From contig NZ_LN881721.1 of NCBI RefSeq assembly GCF_001457415.1, positions 491,182-555,181 of the forward strand: a stretch of DNA of 64,000 bases, written 5' to 3'. Shown here piece by piece: positions 8,686-16,734 of the stretch (its first letter is position 1; each line of letters opens with the position of its first letter). The notes under the pieces are model-generated. The model saw nothing but the letters and a program-made list of their open reading frames with translations, ran no database searches and was not told where the DNA came from. Origin of the DNA: Gorillibacterium timonense (GTDB taxonomy: Bacteria; Bacillota; Bacilli; Paenibacillales; NBRC-103111). The position numbers were made by a program, and so were the translations under genes.

Positions 8686-9087
8686 ATGGAAACGGGTCGG
8701 TATGAGCGTGGACTAGAAAAGCTGTCGGAGGTCGATGGTGCAGGCGGGCAAAAGGTGATTGATTCTCTTCGCGAAATCGCTCCCGATTTGGGGCGCTATA
8801 TCATCGAATTTGCATTCGGGGATATCTACAACCGAGCAGGGTTGGACCTTCAAGAGCGGGAGCTGGTGACCCTCGCCAGTCTGCTTACGGCAGGAGGCTG
8901 CGAGCCTCAATTGGAGGTGCACATCAACGGGGCATTAAATGTCGGCATTCCACCCGAAAAGGTAATCGAGGCCTTTATCCAGTGCATTCCCTACACCGGA
9001 TTTCCCAAGGTGCTCAACGCGGTTGCCGTCGCCAAAAAAGTGTTTGGAGATCGCCGGATCACCCATCCGAGCAATGATTTGCGCTAA
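8686..9087 (+). CDS. Carboxymuconolactone decarboxylase family protein
   Basis: 133 residues matching the CMD/AhpD-like helical fold (LQERELVTLASLLTAGGCEPQLEVHINGAL). A single Cys is in the active region instead of the CxxC of AhpD peroxidase partners, so a decarboxylase-like or unknown catalytic role is more likely than disulfide exchange. AAGGAGG precedes the ATG. It is driven by the MerR-type promoter just upstream, next to MerR and an alpha/beta hydrolase, so the three form one small stress- or metabolite-responsive unit (inference). Confidence 0.9.
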   Translation: METGRYERGLEKLSEVDGAGGQKVIDSLREIAPDLGRYIIEFAFGDIYNRAGLDLQERELVTLASLLTAGGCEPQLEVHINGALNVGIPPEKVIEAFIQCIPYTGFPKVLNAVAVAKKVFGDRRITHPSNDLR

Positions 9088-9185
9088 TCGAAGAACGGGG
9101 CATAGCCATGTCTTCTGCTGATTCTTCACTTTTCTCCTTGGTTTGCCGATAACCGAATCAACAGACAACCAAAGGAGCTGCATGA

Positions 9186-10307
9186 ATGACTTCCAAACGG
9201 ACTCTTCGATCTCTGAATGTTCTGCTCGTACTTTCTCTGCTGTTCTCTGCGATCGCGTATGCCGGTCCTCAGAGCTTGGACCCCACATTGAAAAAGAAGG
9301 ATGCGGCCGTCTTCGGCAATGGGAGCTTTCTAGAGGACAAATCCACCTTCACCAGCGCCGTGGAAGTCCAAATGAGCGAAAGCAACGGATACGTGTACCT
9401 GTCCTGGGTGAACAACCGCCCGAAGAACCCGATCTATTATGTCTCCATTGCCAAGGACGGCAAGTGGCTGGTTCGCAACAAGAAGGTTTTCGAAGCGTCC
9501 GGTGTCACGTCGCCGATCGGGAATGCGGAGTACAAGCTGAATGAAATCGTGAATCTTGGCAATGTTGTGTACCTGACCTACCTGGATATGAAAGGCATGA
9601 AGTATTACATCCGCCAAGTATCCCTCGATCCAAAAGGGACGATGACCGTCAACAAAACGATCTTCACCTTGCCGATCACGAACGAGAAGAACAATTTGAA
9701 GGCCGGGCAGATTCGGCCTGTCTATACGTCCAAGGGACCGGGAGTTATTTTTCATAAAACGTATGAGACGGAAACCGTGTACCCTTTCAAGGTAAAGGAA
9801 ACGGCGTATACGATCTTCCTGGCTTCCACCCAGGCGAAGGCCGCCTCCTTCACGGATAGCACCTTCGCCTTGTACAAGCGCCTCCCGCGGGCCGAGATTG
9901 AAACCTCGACCAGGGAGTATTACAACGCCTATTGGGATATCGAGGGCAAAATCCTCTATCATAATGATGGTATGGGCTTTGTACGAAAGTTTAATACCGC
10001 CACGGGGAAAGCGGTCGTTGATGCGAAAAACAACCCGGTCTCCCTCGTCACGAAAGCAGCCTTTCTGCTCGACAATCAATACCTGTTTGCCTACAATTCA
10101 GTTTCCAAGAAGCATTGGGTAGAGCGCTTCGACAACAAAACGATGAAGACCAAAGCAGTATCCGATTACTTCAATCTAGATGGCTACTCTTACAACAACA
10201 AGGTATTCGCCACATCGACGGAGAAGGAAATTCACGTTTGGGAGATTACGACCCGCGTCGATTCGGCTCTGTCGCCAGCCTTGAAGCTGACCACCGTCAC
10301 GAAATAG
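9186..10307 (+). CDS. Secreted protein of unknown function
   Basis: 373 residues with a clear Sec signal peptide (basic start, hydrophobic LNVLLVLSLLFSAIAYA, cleavage probably after AYA at about residue 26). The mature part is beta-rich with repeated short aromatic strands (VYLSWVNNRPKNPIYYVS, YLTYLDMKGMKYYIRQVS), possibly a beta-propeller. No enzyme motif recognised. AAAGGAG precedes the ATG and a terminator follows. Confidence 0.75.
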   Translation: MTSKRTLRSLNVLLVLSLLFSAIAYAGPQSLDPTLKKKDAAVFGNGSFLEDKSTFTSAVEVQMSESNGYVYLSWVNNRPKNPIYYVSIAKDGKWLVRNKKVFEASGVTSPIGNAEYKLNEIVNLGNVVYLTYLDMKGMKYYIRQVSLDPKGTMTVNKTIFTLPITNEKNNLKAGQIRPVYTSKGPGVIFHKTYETETVYPFKVKETAYTIFLASTQAKAASFTDSTFALYKRLPRAEIETSTREYYNAYWDIEGKILYHNDGMGFVRKFNTATGKAVVDAKNNPVSLVTKAAFLLDNQYLFAYNSVSKKHWVERFDNKTMKTKAVSDYFNLDGYSYNNKVFATSTEKEIHVWEITTRVDSALSPALKLTTVTK

Positions 10308-10316
10308 ATTTAATGA

Positions 10317-10364
10317 AAGAGCAAGCACTCGATGCATGGCGTTGATTGCTTGCTCTTCCTTTTT
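10317..10364 (+). terminator. Terminator of secreted protein gene
   Basis: AAGAGCAAGCA pairs perfectly with TGCTTGCTCTT, followed by CCTTTTT. Confidence 0.85.
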
Positions 10365-10365
10365 G

Positions 10366-10513
10366 ATCAATCCAATCGATTTAATCGGATATTTTTCTTG
10401 CAATCCACTTATAATTGATTATAATACTTGGTATAAGGGTTGTGGAGCGCTACAGAGTCCCCAAACCTGTCGAGATATGATGGTAGCCAAATGGATTGAG
10501 AGGCTCCAACATC
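10366..10513. other. Short unexplained intergenic stretch
   Basis: AT-rich first half, then mixed sequence lying between two terminators. No gene or convincing RNA structure seen. Confidence 0.4.
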
Positions 10514-10551
10514 AAAAAAGCTAACCTGCAGTTATCTGCTCAGTTAGCTTC
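10514..10551 (-). terminator. Terminator of Met-rich gene
   Basis: Minus-strand reading gives AAGCTAAC ... GTTAGC followed by TTTTTT; 8-bp perfect stem. Confidence 0.75.
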
Positions 10552-10639
10552 AGGAGTGTAAGGATAGAGAGTAAGCGTGTGGAAGACCACTTCGCTGATG
10601 TACCGCAGGTGGTAAATGGCCAGATTTACCATCCGCTGA

Positions 10640-10852
10640 TTACATAGTCATTTGTTCCATTTCGCTCATCATCGTCATCATCTTCGTCGTCATTTCGTCA
10701 CACTCTTGAAGCTTCATGGTCATCATCTTCATCATGCTCATGTCAGTACAGCCTGCCTTCTTACACTCGTCCATCATCATCATCATGCACTTCATCTTGC
10801 ACATCATTTCTTCCATGCACATGTTCATCATCATCGGCATCATCTTTTCCAT
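10640..10852 (-). CDS. Tiny Met- and Cys-rich protein (putative metal binder)
   Basis: 70 residues from an ATG at 10852 with a strong AAGGAGG site. By my count 30 of 70 residues are Met and 6 are Cys (positions 12, 18, 22, 30, 35, 51), arranged as MMxMMM, MCMxxMMC and MMMMM clusters between acidic and Lys residues. There is no signal peptide or membrane segment. Such composition suggests soft-metal (Cu(I)/Ag(I)) binding, but I know no named family with this sequence. It has its own terminator and an upstream 20-bp dyad (10902-10921). Confidence 0.75.
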   Translation of the reverse strand: MEKMMPMMMNMCMEEMMCKMKCMMMMMDECKKAGCTDMSMMKMMTMKLQECDEMTTKMMTMMSEMEQMTM

Positions 10853-10889
10853 TGGTCCTACCTCCTTGGTATTTTTTTCTAACAAGTAG

Positions 10890-10921
10890 AAGATAACATG
10901 TCCTTGGAGTCGACATCAAGG
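10890..10921 (-). promoter_or_regulatory. Candidate promoter and dyad operator of Met-rich gene
   Basis: On the minus strand TTGATG (10919-10914) and TATCTT (10895-10890) are 18 bp apart. A 20-bp dyad (CCTTG..GTCGAC..CAAGG, 10902-10921) overlaps the -35 and spacer. This resembles MerR/CueR-type metal promoters, but the match is imperfect and no adjacent regulator gene is present. Confidence 0.45.
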
Positions 10922-11009
10922 TCTTTTTTGACGTTCTTCAAAAAATATTTCGTGTGAAATCAGGACATTAGGATTTGACTTTCATGGCTTGGTTCTGAAG
11001 ATCAAGCAT

Positions 11010-11058
11010 AGGGGTTGCAGCAGTCGCCTTCAAGGCGAGCTGGCGCAGCCCCTTTTTG
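11010..11058 (+). terminator. Hairpin with T-tract, no obvious upstream plus-strand gene
   Basis: GGGGTTGC pairs with GCAGCCCC (one G-U) around an inner stem (CGCCTT/AAGGCG), followed on the plus strand by TTTTT. The flanking genes both lie on the minus strand, so what it terminates is unclear. Confidence 0.5.
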
Positions 11059-11102
11059 ATTACCAGTGTGCGATCCCGTTACCAGATCCCCTCGTGGCCT
11101 CT

Positions 11103-12080
11103 CTATTTTTCGGCCAGGTCTTCGATCACGAGCTTGAACTGGCTTTCGGTCAGCCCGTCTACCCCCATTGCGCTCACGTCATAATGGGTGGCCTCGGCTT
11201 CGTCATACCAGATCGCCACATAATCGTTCTCATTGCCGCTTTGTCTATGGGCCAGCAGAATATCTTTGCCGCCCCTGATCCATTTTTCCTGGCTGAATCC
11301 GGAGGACAAGGTCTCTTCCACACGAACAGCATTTTTCGCCGCTGTGATGCGCAGGGTGGCCTCACCCCTGCGGTATTCCAGTTCGGCCCCTTCGGCATTC
11401 GTCCAATGGACCTCTTCGACGAGCAGGTCCTGATTCGGCTCCGCTGCCGCCCTTTTCTGAAGCTGGAAAAGCAATCTCTCATATTCTGCGGATGTCCGTT
11501 CATCCTGCTCATGGGGAAAGAGAGGGGCGACACTGCCGTAATCGAAGGAAAACCCTGCAGGCAATGCCGTCGGTTCTTTGATGACAGGGGCGGAAGTGCG
11601 AGTCAGGAGCTCTTCGAAATCGTTGTAGGAGTGAACTCTCGTATCATAGAGGTACTGAATGCTCGATGGGGAACGCCCGTCCCGGATGGAATAGGCGAGC
11701 AGCTGTCCCGGCTTCACCATCTCCAGAACGCGATCACGGTAGGAAGGGTTCACCTTGCTATCCTCTCTCGTAGATGGGTTAATCGGAGATGGCGACTTTC
11801 GAATGATCGATTGAATGATCACTTCACCTGCGCGATTGCGGATTTCAATGATATCACTCGCGGCATATACGGACGCCGACGCCAGCAGCAGGAGAAAGAA
11901 CCCGGCGGCATAGATGGAGAGCCGCTGGCGCGGTTTATTGAATCTTCGCCGCTTTCCCGCTTGGATGGCGGTGATCCGGTTCATGACAGCCCCAGTCAGA
12001 TCGATCCTCGGCAATTGATCGTTAGGTAAGAAATGCTTCTTCAAGTCCTCATATTCAGGGGCTGCTTGTTCTCGCTCCAT
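11103..12080 (-). CDS. Membrane-anchored anti-sigma-like protein
   Basis: 325 residues from an ATG at 12080 with GGGAGGA upstream, overlapping the end of the sigma gene by 40 bases. Cytoplasmic N-terminus (1-56), one transmembrane helix (about 57-75, AAGFFLLLLASASVYAA) and a large extracellular domain resembling DUF4367-type domains seen in Bacillales anti-sigma partners. The overlap with an ECF sigma gene is the main argument for an anti-sigma role; no zinc-binding ZAS motif (HxxxCxxC) is visible. Confidence 0.75.
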   Translation of the reverse strand: MEREQAAPEYEDLKKHFLPNDQLPRIDLTGAVMNRITAIQAGKRRRFNKPRQRLSIYAAGFFLLLLASASVYAASDIIEIRNRAGEVIIQSIIRKSPSPINPSTREDSKVNPSYRDRVLEMVKPGQLLAYSIRDGRSPSSIQYLYDTRVHSYNDFEELLTRTSAPVIKEPTALPAGFSFDYGSVAPLFPHEQDERTSAEYERLLFQLQKRAAAEPNQDLLVEEVHWTNAEGAELEYRRGEATLRITAAKNAVRVEETLSSGFSQEKWIRGGKDILLAHRQSGNENDYVAIWYDEAEATHYDVSAMGVDGLTESQFKLVIEDLAEK

Positions 12081-12595
12081 ATCGGTTCCTCCCGCCACTC
12101 CTCCATGGAATGCCTGACTTTTGCCTTGATCCGGTTTACTCTTTTCTTGGCAGCTTCGGGCTTGCATCCGATAATCGCTCCCAATTCCTCGTATGTCTGC
12201 TCTTCAAAAATGCGCAGGATGAGCAGAGACCGTTCCTCAGGCGACAATGCCGCCATAGCCGCTCTCGCTTTCGGACTGAACATACGCTTGTCCATGGTCT
12301 GTTCCGGGCTCTCCGACGCCGCTTCGGGGGTAAACAACCGTGGCAGCAAGTGAAGCTGATACCTTCGCTTTCTCAGGAGATTAAGGCAGTGTCGATGCGC
12401 GATTTTGTATAGCCAGGATGAAAAGCGAACAGTGGACTTGTATTGCCCAATCGCCTCGAAGGCTTTGATGAAAATATCCTGGGCGGCATCCTCAGCATCC
12501 TGCCGATTGCCTACTAGGCGTAAGCAGTATCGATAGATCGGCTGCTGATAGGTTTGAACGACTTCAGCGTAATCCCCGGTGCTGCCGTTCTGCAC
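12041..12595 (-). CDS. ECF RNA polymerase sigma factor
   Basis: 184 residues as drawn from GTG 12595. Region 2 is YCLRLVGNRQDAEDAAQDIFIKAFEAI ... SSWLYKIAHRHCLNLLR, and region 4 is LSPEERSLLILRIFEEQTYEELGAIIG, so it is a small group 4 sigma. The start is uncertain: an excellent AAGGAGGAG site lies about 45 bases upstream with an open frame (LPSDDQTIEQRIIDV) but no ATG/GTG/TTG at the right distance. Coupled to the membrane protein downstream, it should respond to an envelope signal. Confidence 0.9.
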   Translation of the reverse strand: MQNGSTGDYAEVVQTYQQPIYRYCLRLVGNRQDAEDAAQDIFIKAFEAIGQYKSTVRFSSWLYKIAHRHCLNLLRKRRYQLHLLPRLFTPEAASESPEQTMDKRMFSPKARAAMAALSPEERSLLILRIFEEQTYEELGAIIGCKPEAAKKRVNRIKAKVRHSMEEWREEPIWSENKQPLNMRT

Positions 12596-12836
12596 GTCGA
12601 TGATCCGTTGTTCGATGGTCTGGTCGTCCGATGGAAGCTCCTCCTTTCGTGATGGTCACTTTCACTCTTTATAACACATCACAGAGCTCAAACGGGACAT
12701 TTTCTCCCTTTACGGCTTACATTCTTCAATATTTCCATATTGCACCATCAACCAATCTCCCTTATTGTTAGATCCAAAGCGTTTGGCCTTTCGAAAAAGT
12801 GGGTCAGCGATGAATCGAATTGTTGAGGAGGAGACG

Positions 12837-13655
12837 GTGTTGGGTTATCGTGCAATCGTACTGGATCTGGACGGCACTTTTTTGGGGAAGGATAAGAAAG
12901 TATCTGCCCGGAATCTCGCCGCCGTTCTGGCATGCTATGAAAAAGGAATGCGAATCATCATTGCCACGGCTCGTCCGCCGCGGTCTGTGAATGTGATCTT
13001 GCCAGAAGAACTCCTGTCGATCGGTTCTTTCGTTTATTACAATGGAGCTCAAGCAGTCTGCCAGACATCTCTCACGGAGTTCCACTACGTCATTCCAGCT
13101 TCACTGACAGGAGAAATTATCGATTATTGCATACAAGAGTACCCGGATTTGGCCCTGTCCCTTGAGGTGAAGGGAGAGTGGTTTAGCTTGGGCGATCACG
13201 ACTACATGACTACGATGCATGTTGAAGCGAATCCTCTTGGCAAAACCGTCGAGGAGCTCAAGCAGCTCGATGCTACGAAAATCCTGCTCTCGGGAGCTTT
13301 TAAAGGGAAACCCTTATTTGATCGGTATGGGGGAAAGGTAGCGATTGTTTACACGGATCGAAACAGTCTGGTTCAGGTGATGGCGCAAGGGGTTTCGAAG
13401 GAGCAAGCCGTGCTAAGGCTTTGCGGCGTGTATGGCTTTGAAGTGGACGAGGTTCTCGTCTTTGGCGATGACCACAATGATATCGGACTTTTTCGGATAG
13501 GGGCTCATGCCGTCGCCATGGGCAATGCGATCCCGGAATTGAAGGAGCTTGCGTCTGAAGTGACGTCCGCTCACGATGAAGACGGGGTTGCTCTCATCTT
13601 GGAGAGAGTTCTCTTGGGTGAAGAAAAACGCCGCCAAAGCCTACTTTGCGAGTAG
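12837..13655 (+). CDS. HAD-superfamily Cof-type phosphatase
   Basis: About 272 residues. Motif I is DLDGT, motif II ATARP, motif IV GDDHNDIGLF, with a C2 cap of Cof/YbiV type in between. Such enzymes dephosphorylate sugar phosphates, FMN or other small metabolites in the cytoplasm. GAGGAGGAG precedes GTG 12837 and TTG 12840; ATG 12810 lacks a good site. The typical family N-terminus (GYRAIVLDLDGT) favours the later starts. Confidence 0.9.
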   Translation: MLGYRAIVLDLDGTFLGKDKKVSARNLAAVLACYEKGMRIIIATARPPRSVNVILPEELLSIGSFVYYNGAQAVCQTSLTEFHYVIPASLTGEIIDYCIQEYPDLALSLEVKGEWFSLGDHDYMTTMHVEANPLGKTVEELKQLDATKILLSGAFKGKPLFDRYGGKVAIVYTDRNSLVQVMAQGVSKEQAVLRLCGVYGFEVDEVLVFGDDHNDIGLFRIGAHAVAMGNAIPELKELASEVTSAHDEDGVALILERVLLGEEKRRQSLLCE

Positions 13656-13673
13656 TTTTGGCGGCATTTTATT
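13629..13673 (+). terminator. Terminator of Cof-type phosphatase gene
   Basis: GCCGCCAAA pairs with TTTGGCGGC and is followed by ATTTTATT; the hairpin lies across the stop codon. Confidence 0.85.
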
Positions 13674-13749
13674 CGTTGCGTGCTCGGATATCCTGGCGTT
13701 TTTTAACCGTTGAAAGTTCGGTTTTCTGTGAGTGCTCGCCGTAAATCCG

Positions 13750-15033
13750 TCATCCTTTTTTGGCGGCGATCGAGAAGACGACCGTCTTCTTGGCATTATC
13801 CACGAGGACGTTTACCGTATAGTCACCTACGGATTCCTGCTTGTCGGCCAGCAGCCGTCCGGCTTCGACATCGGCGCAGGTGGCGGTGAAGAAGCGGCGA
13901 AAGGCGCTTGCATCATAGGTAAACAGTTGATTGGCGAACAGCTCGATTGACTCTTCGTTTCGGGCTAATGTCCCTTCGCGCAGCCGAACGGTGATGCCGT
14001 AGGTATTGTACGTCGGATCCAGCCAAATCGCCGTTTCTTCCGTTGTCGCGGCGCTGCCTTGGCTTTCTTTTTGCTGAACCGCCTTCTTTTCCTTCTCGTC
14101 CTTAAACAAGCGAAGAGTCGTGTCCAGCAGATCGTAATTGGTGCCGCGAAGCTGCCCCGCTTTCAGCAGCGTATCGTACGCATCCCACATCCGTTTGTCG
14201 GGGAATACGACGATCTTCTTCCCGCCGGCTGTCGGCACAAGCCTTTGCAGCTTGTCCGCCTGCGGTTGAATCGGAATCCGCTTCGTTTTGTCGGTGAGGC
14301 GGTTCAGAATGACGAGCGCTTCTGCGCGGGATACATACCGTCCTACGCCAAACTTCCCGTCCGGGTACCCCTGCATGATCCCTTTGATCAGCGATTCCGC
14401 AATAAATTTCTGTTCACGTTCGTTTGCGCTGGTCAAGTCCCCGTAGGACGCCGCTACCGTCCGGCTGAACTGCTCGTCCTCGAGAAATTCAGTTTCCTGA
14501 AGGGTATAGAACAATACTTCGGCCACATTCTCCCGGGTCATGGATGTCTGAAAGTCACTGTAGCGGCTTTTGTTCAGAAAGTTCAAATCGCTCGCGACAT
14601 CGATATAGGGCTTCGCCCAGTATCCGGTCAAGGCGGGCTTGAAGTCGAAATACCGGTAATCCTGCTTCAGGATCGTCCGATTTTCATCCGTAAGCGAATC
14701 TAAGAAGGAGGCGCGCCAGCTGCGCTCCTGATTTGCATGAAGGTCGCTGAATGACAAGATGAGCATCTTGATGAACTGATCCACCTTTACCGGTTCGTTA
14801 GGCCGAAAGGTCCCATCCGGATATCCGTTCAAGATCCCTTGGTCCACCATTGTTTCAATCGCTTTTTGCGCCCAATGGCCGTTAATATCCTTGAATGCGG
14901 CGCTCGACTTTTCGCCGGCTGCCCCAGCCATGCCAGTCATGTGAGTCATGTTGATCAAGCCGGCCAGCAAACAAATCGAAAGCGTAATCCGCAAACTTTT
15001 TCTGGCGAATCGTCCTATTCCCTGACCTATCAT
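13750..15033 (-). CDS. Secreted S-layer homology (SLH) domain protein
   Basis: 427 residues with a signal peptide (SLRITLSICLLAGLI, cleavage near AGAAG). SLH units are recognisable as FKDINGHWAQKAIE...GYPDGTFRPNEPV and later GIMQGYPDGKFGVGRYVSRAEA; a middle unit is degenerate. SLH domains bind pyruvylated secondary cell-wall polymer, so this is a surface protein. The C-terminal 170 residues carry a domain I do not recognise. CAGGAGG precedes the ATG, and a strong hairpin lies in the leader. Confidence 0.9.
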   Translation of the reverse strand: MIGQGIGRFARKSLRITLSICLLAGLINMTHMTGMAGAAGEKSSAAFKDINGHWAQKAIETMVDQGILNGYPDGTFRPNEPVKVDQFIKMLILSFSDLHANQERSWRASFLDSLTDENRTILKQDYRYFDFKPALTGYWAKPYIDVASDLNFLNKSRYSDFQTSMTRENVAEVLFYTLQETEFLEDEQFSRTVAASYGDLTSANEREQKFIAESLIKGIMQGYPDGKFGVGRYVSRAEALVILNRLTDKTKRIPIQPQADKLQRLVPTAGGKKIVVFPDKRMWDAYDTLLKAGQLRGTNYDLLDTTLRLFKDEKEKKAVQQKESQGSAATTEETAIWLDPTYNTYGITVRLREGTLARNEESIELFANQLFTYDASAFRRFFTATCADVEAGRLLADKQESVGDYTVNVLVDNAKKTVVFSIAAKKG

Positions 15034-15553
15034 GTCGTGCCTCCTGAATGAGATAATGGCGAAGGAAGCGATTCGCTTCTTTCGCCACTATTCAGAAAAC
15101 CATAATTCGGAAGGGTTGTGAATAGGTCAAATGACTGCCGCAGGGCTTGCCGATACCCGGAGATACGGACTAGCTCCAAACGACCGGATTTGGCGTAAAG
15201 ACAGGGAAGAAATTAGGCGAATTAGGCAAATGGGAGTGCTTCTCTAGCCCCTCGGCCGTGCGGAAACCGCAAATTTTACCGAAGACCTTCAACAGGTGTC
15301 GGAATGTGCGCAATCCGCTTGCTTGAGTCGAAGCTCTTGCACGTCTGTATTCGGAGTGAACGCGGCCTCGAATCCGTCTCGAGTTATGGGGAACGTGCGG
15401 GAGCAGCGGGGGAGACAGAGGGGAAGGACGAGATGCAAAAAGGCGCACATGAGATTGCCCTGTCGCTTTCGTCGGCCCCCTTAAAGTTGTGATGTTCGAC
15501 TATAAGTGATTAAATGAACTTGGTTCCCACAATTGAATGAGGAGGCGCACGTC
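15034..15553. other. Divergent intergenic region between SLH gene and gldA
   Basis: About 520 bases. The left end holds the SLH leader: a candidate minus-strand promoter (TTGACC with AATTAT 17 bp downstream) and a 13-14 bp hairpin (about 15056-15090, GGCGAAGGAAGCG with CGCTTCTTTCGCC) just before the ribosome site. The right end should hold the gldA promoter. The centre has a small CCAAA/TTTGG hairpin but no recognised gene or RNA. Confidence 0.5.
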
Positions 15554-16639
15554 ATGAAGCAAGCGATTTTTTCTCCGTCCAAGTACATACAAGGAAGAGG
15601 CGAAATCGGCAATCTCGGCGACTACTTCGCTGTGCTTGGCAGCAGAGGAGCCTATCTGATCGTGGACCCGTTTATTTTGTCCGTCTATGAGAAGGAGATT
15701 TCAAGCGGGTTCCGCGAGCGGTCGATCTCTTTTACCCTGCAGAAGTTTAACGGGGAATGCAGCAAGAATGAAGTGGATCGGATCGTTCAGGCGATGAAGG
15801 AGAAATCCGCTGATGTGGTGATCGGAATCGGCGGCGGCAAAACGTTGGACACAGCCAAAGCGGTTGGCTTTTTCGCGGAATTGCCGGTCGTCATCGTTCC
15901 GACCATTGCCTCGACCGACGCACCCTGCAGCGCCTTGTCCGTGCTGTATACGGACGAAGGTCAGTTTGACCGGTACCTCATGCTGAAGAGCAATCCTAAC
16001 ATTGTGGTCGTAGATATCGACGTTGTGGCCAAGGCTCCGGAGCGACTCCTGGTTGCGGGGATGGGCGACGCATTGTCCACCTATTATGAAGCGAGAGCCT
16101 GTCATCGCTCGGGAGCGTTATCGATGGCTGGGGGAACCAGCACGATTGCTGCCCTCACCATCGCTCGGGCCTGTCGGGACGTCTTGTTTGCCGATGGGCT
16201 GAAAGCCAAGCTTGCCCTCGAAAACAAGGCCAGCTCGAAAGCGGTGGAGAACATTGTCGAGGCGAATACCTACTTGAGCGGAATTGGTTTCGAGAGCGGC
16301 GGTCTCGCTGCAGCTCACGCGATCCACAACGGCTTGACGGTTCTCGAAGAGACCCACCATCTGTACCATGGCGAGAAGGTTGCGTTCGGTACGCTGGCTC
16401 AATTGGCGCTGGAGAATGCGGAGCTCGCCGAGATCCAGGAAACGATTGATTTCTGCAAAAGCATCGGCTTACCCACCACGCTGAAGCAGCTCGGAGTGGA
16501 TCGTACGGACCACGATAAAATCCGGAAAGTAGCCGAAGCCAGCTGTGCCGATGGGGAAACGATCCACAACATGCCGTTTCAGGTGACTCCCGAGGATGTG
16601 TTCAGCGCCATTCTGGTTGCGGACCGTTTGGGAGAATAA
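15554..16639 (+). CDS. gldA: Glycerol dehydrogenase
   Basis: 361 residues, iron/zinc-containing alcohol dehydrogenase superfamily. It shows the NAD-binding GIGGGKTLDTAKA, the substrate loop PTIASTDAPCSALSVLY and the metal ligands Asp in GMGDALSTYYEA, His in AAHAIHNGL and His in HLYHGEKV, as in Bacillus GldA. It oxidises glycerol to dihydroxyacetone with NAD+. GAGGAGG precedes ATG 15554, preferred over an upstream in-frame start at 15533. Monocistronic. Confidence 0.96.
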   Translation: MKQAIFSPSKYIQGRGEIGNLGDYFAVLGSRGAYLIVDPFILSVYEKEISSGFRERSISFTLQKFNGECSKNEVDRIVQAMKEKSADVVIGIGGGKTLDTAKAVGFFAELPVVIVPTIASTDAPCSALSVLYTDEGQFDRYLMLKSNPNIVVVDIDVVAKAPERLLVAGMGDALSTYYEARACHRSGALSMAGGTSTIAALTIARACRDVLFADGLKAKLALENKASSKAVENIVEANTYLSGIGFESGGLAAAHAIHNGLTVLEETHHLYHGEKVAFGTLAQLALENAELAEIQETIDFCKSIGLPTTLKQLGVDRTDHDKIRKVAEASCADGETIHNMPFQVTPEDVFSAILVADRLGE

Positions 16640-16650
16640 ACAGCCTTACG

Positions 16651-16700
16651 CAAAAACAGGAGGGTCGCCGGCTTATGCCGACGACCCTCCTGTTTTTGAT
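16651..16700. terminator. Bidirectional terminator between gldA and SLH adhesin
   Basis: AAAAACAGGAGGGTCG pairs with CGACCCTCCTGTTTTT; long perfect stem with A and T tracts on both sides, serving two convergent genes. Confidence 0.92.
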
Positions 16701-16734
16701 TTATTGAGCAGGAAATTCAAAGCTATACGACTTG

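Noticed and set aside
10652..10882. Plus-strand His-rich open frame
   Set aside because: It is the complement of Met codons (ATG read as CAT). The minus strand has the ribosome site, promoter and terminator.
12809..12812. ATG 12810 as the start of the Cof phosphatase
   Set aside because: Weak ribosome site compared with GAGGAGGAG before GTG/TTG 12837-12840, and the family N-terminus fits the later start.
15296..15492. Two overlapping small plus-strand frames
   Set aside because: No ribosome site, arbitrary composition, and they run into the gldA promoter region.
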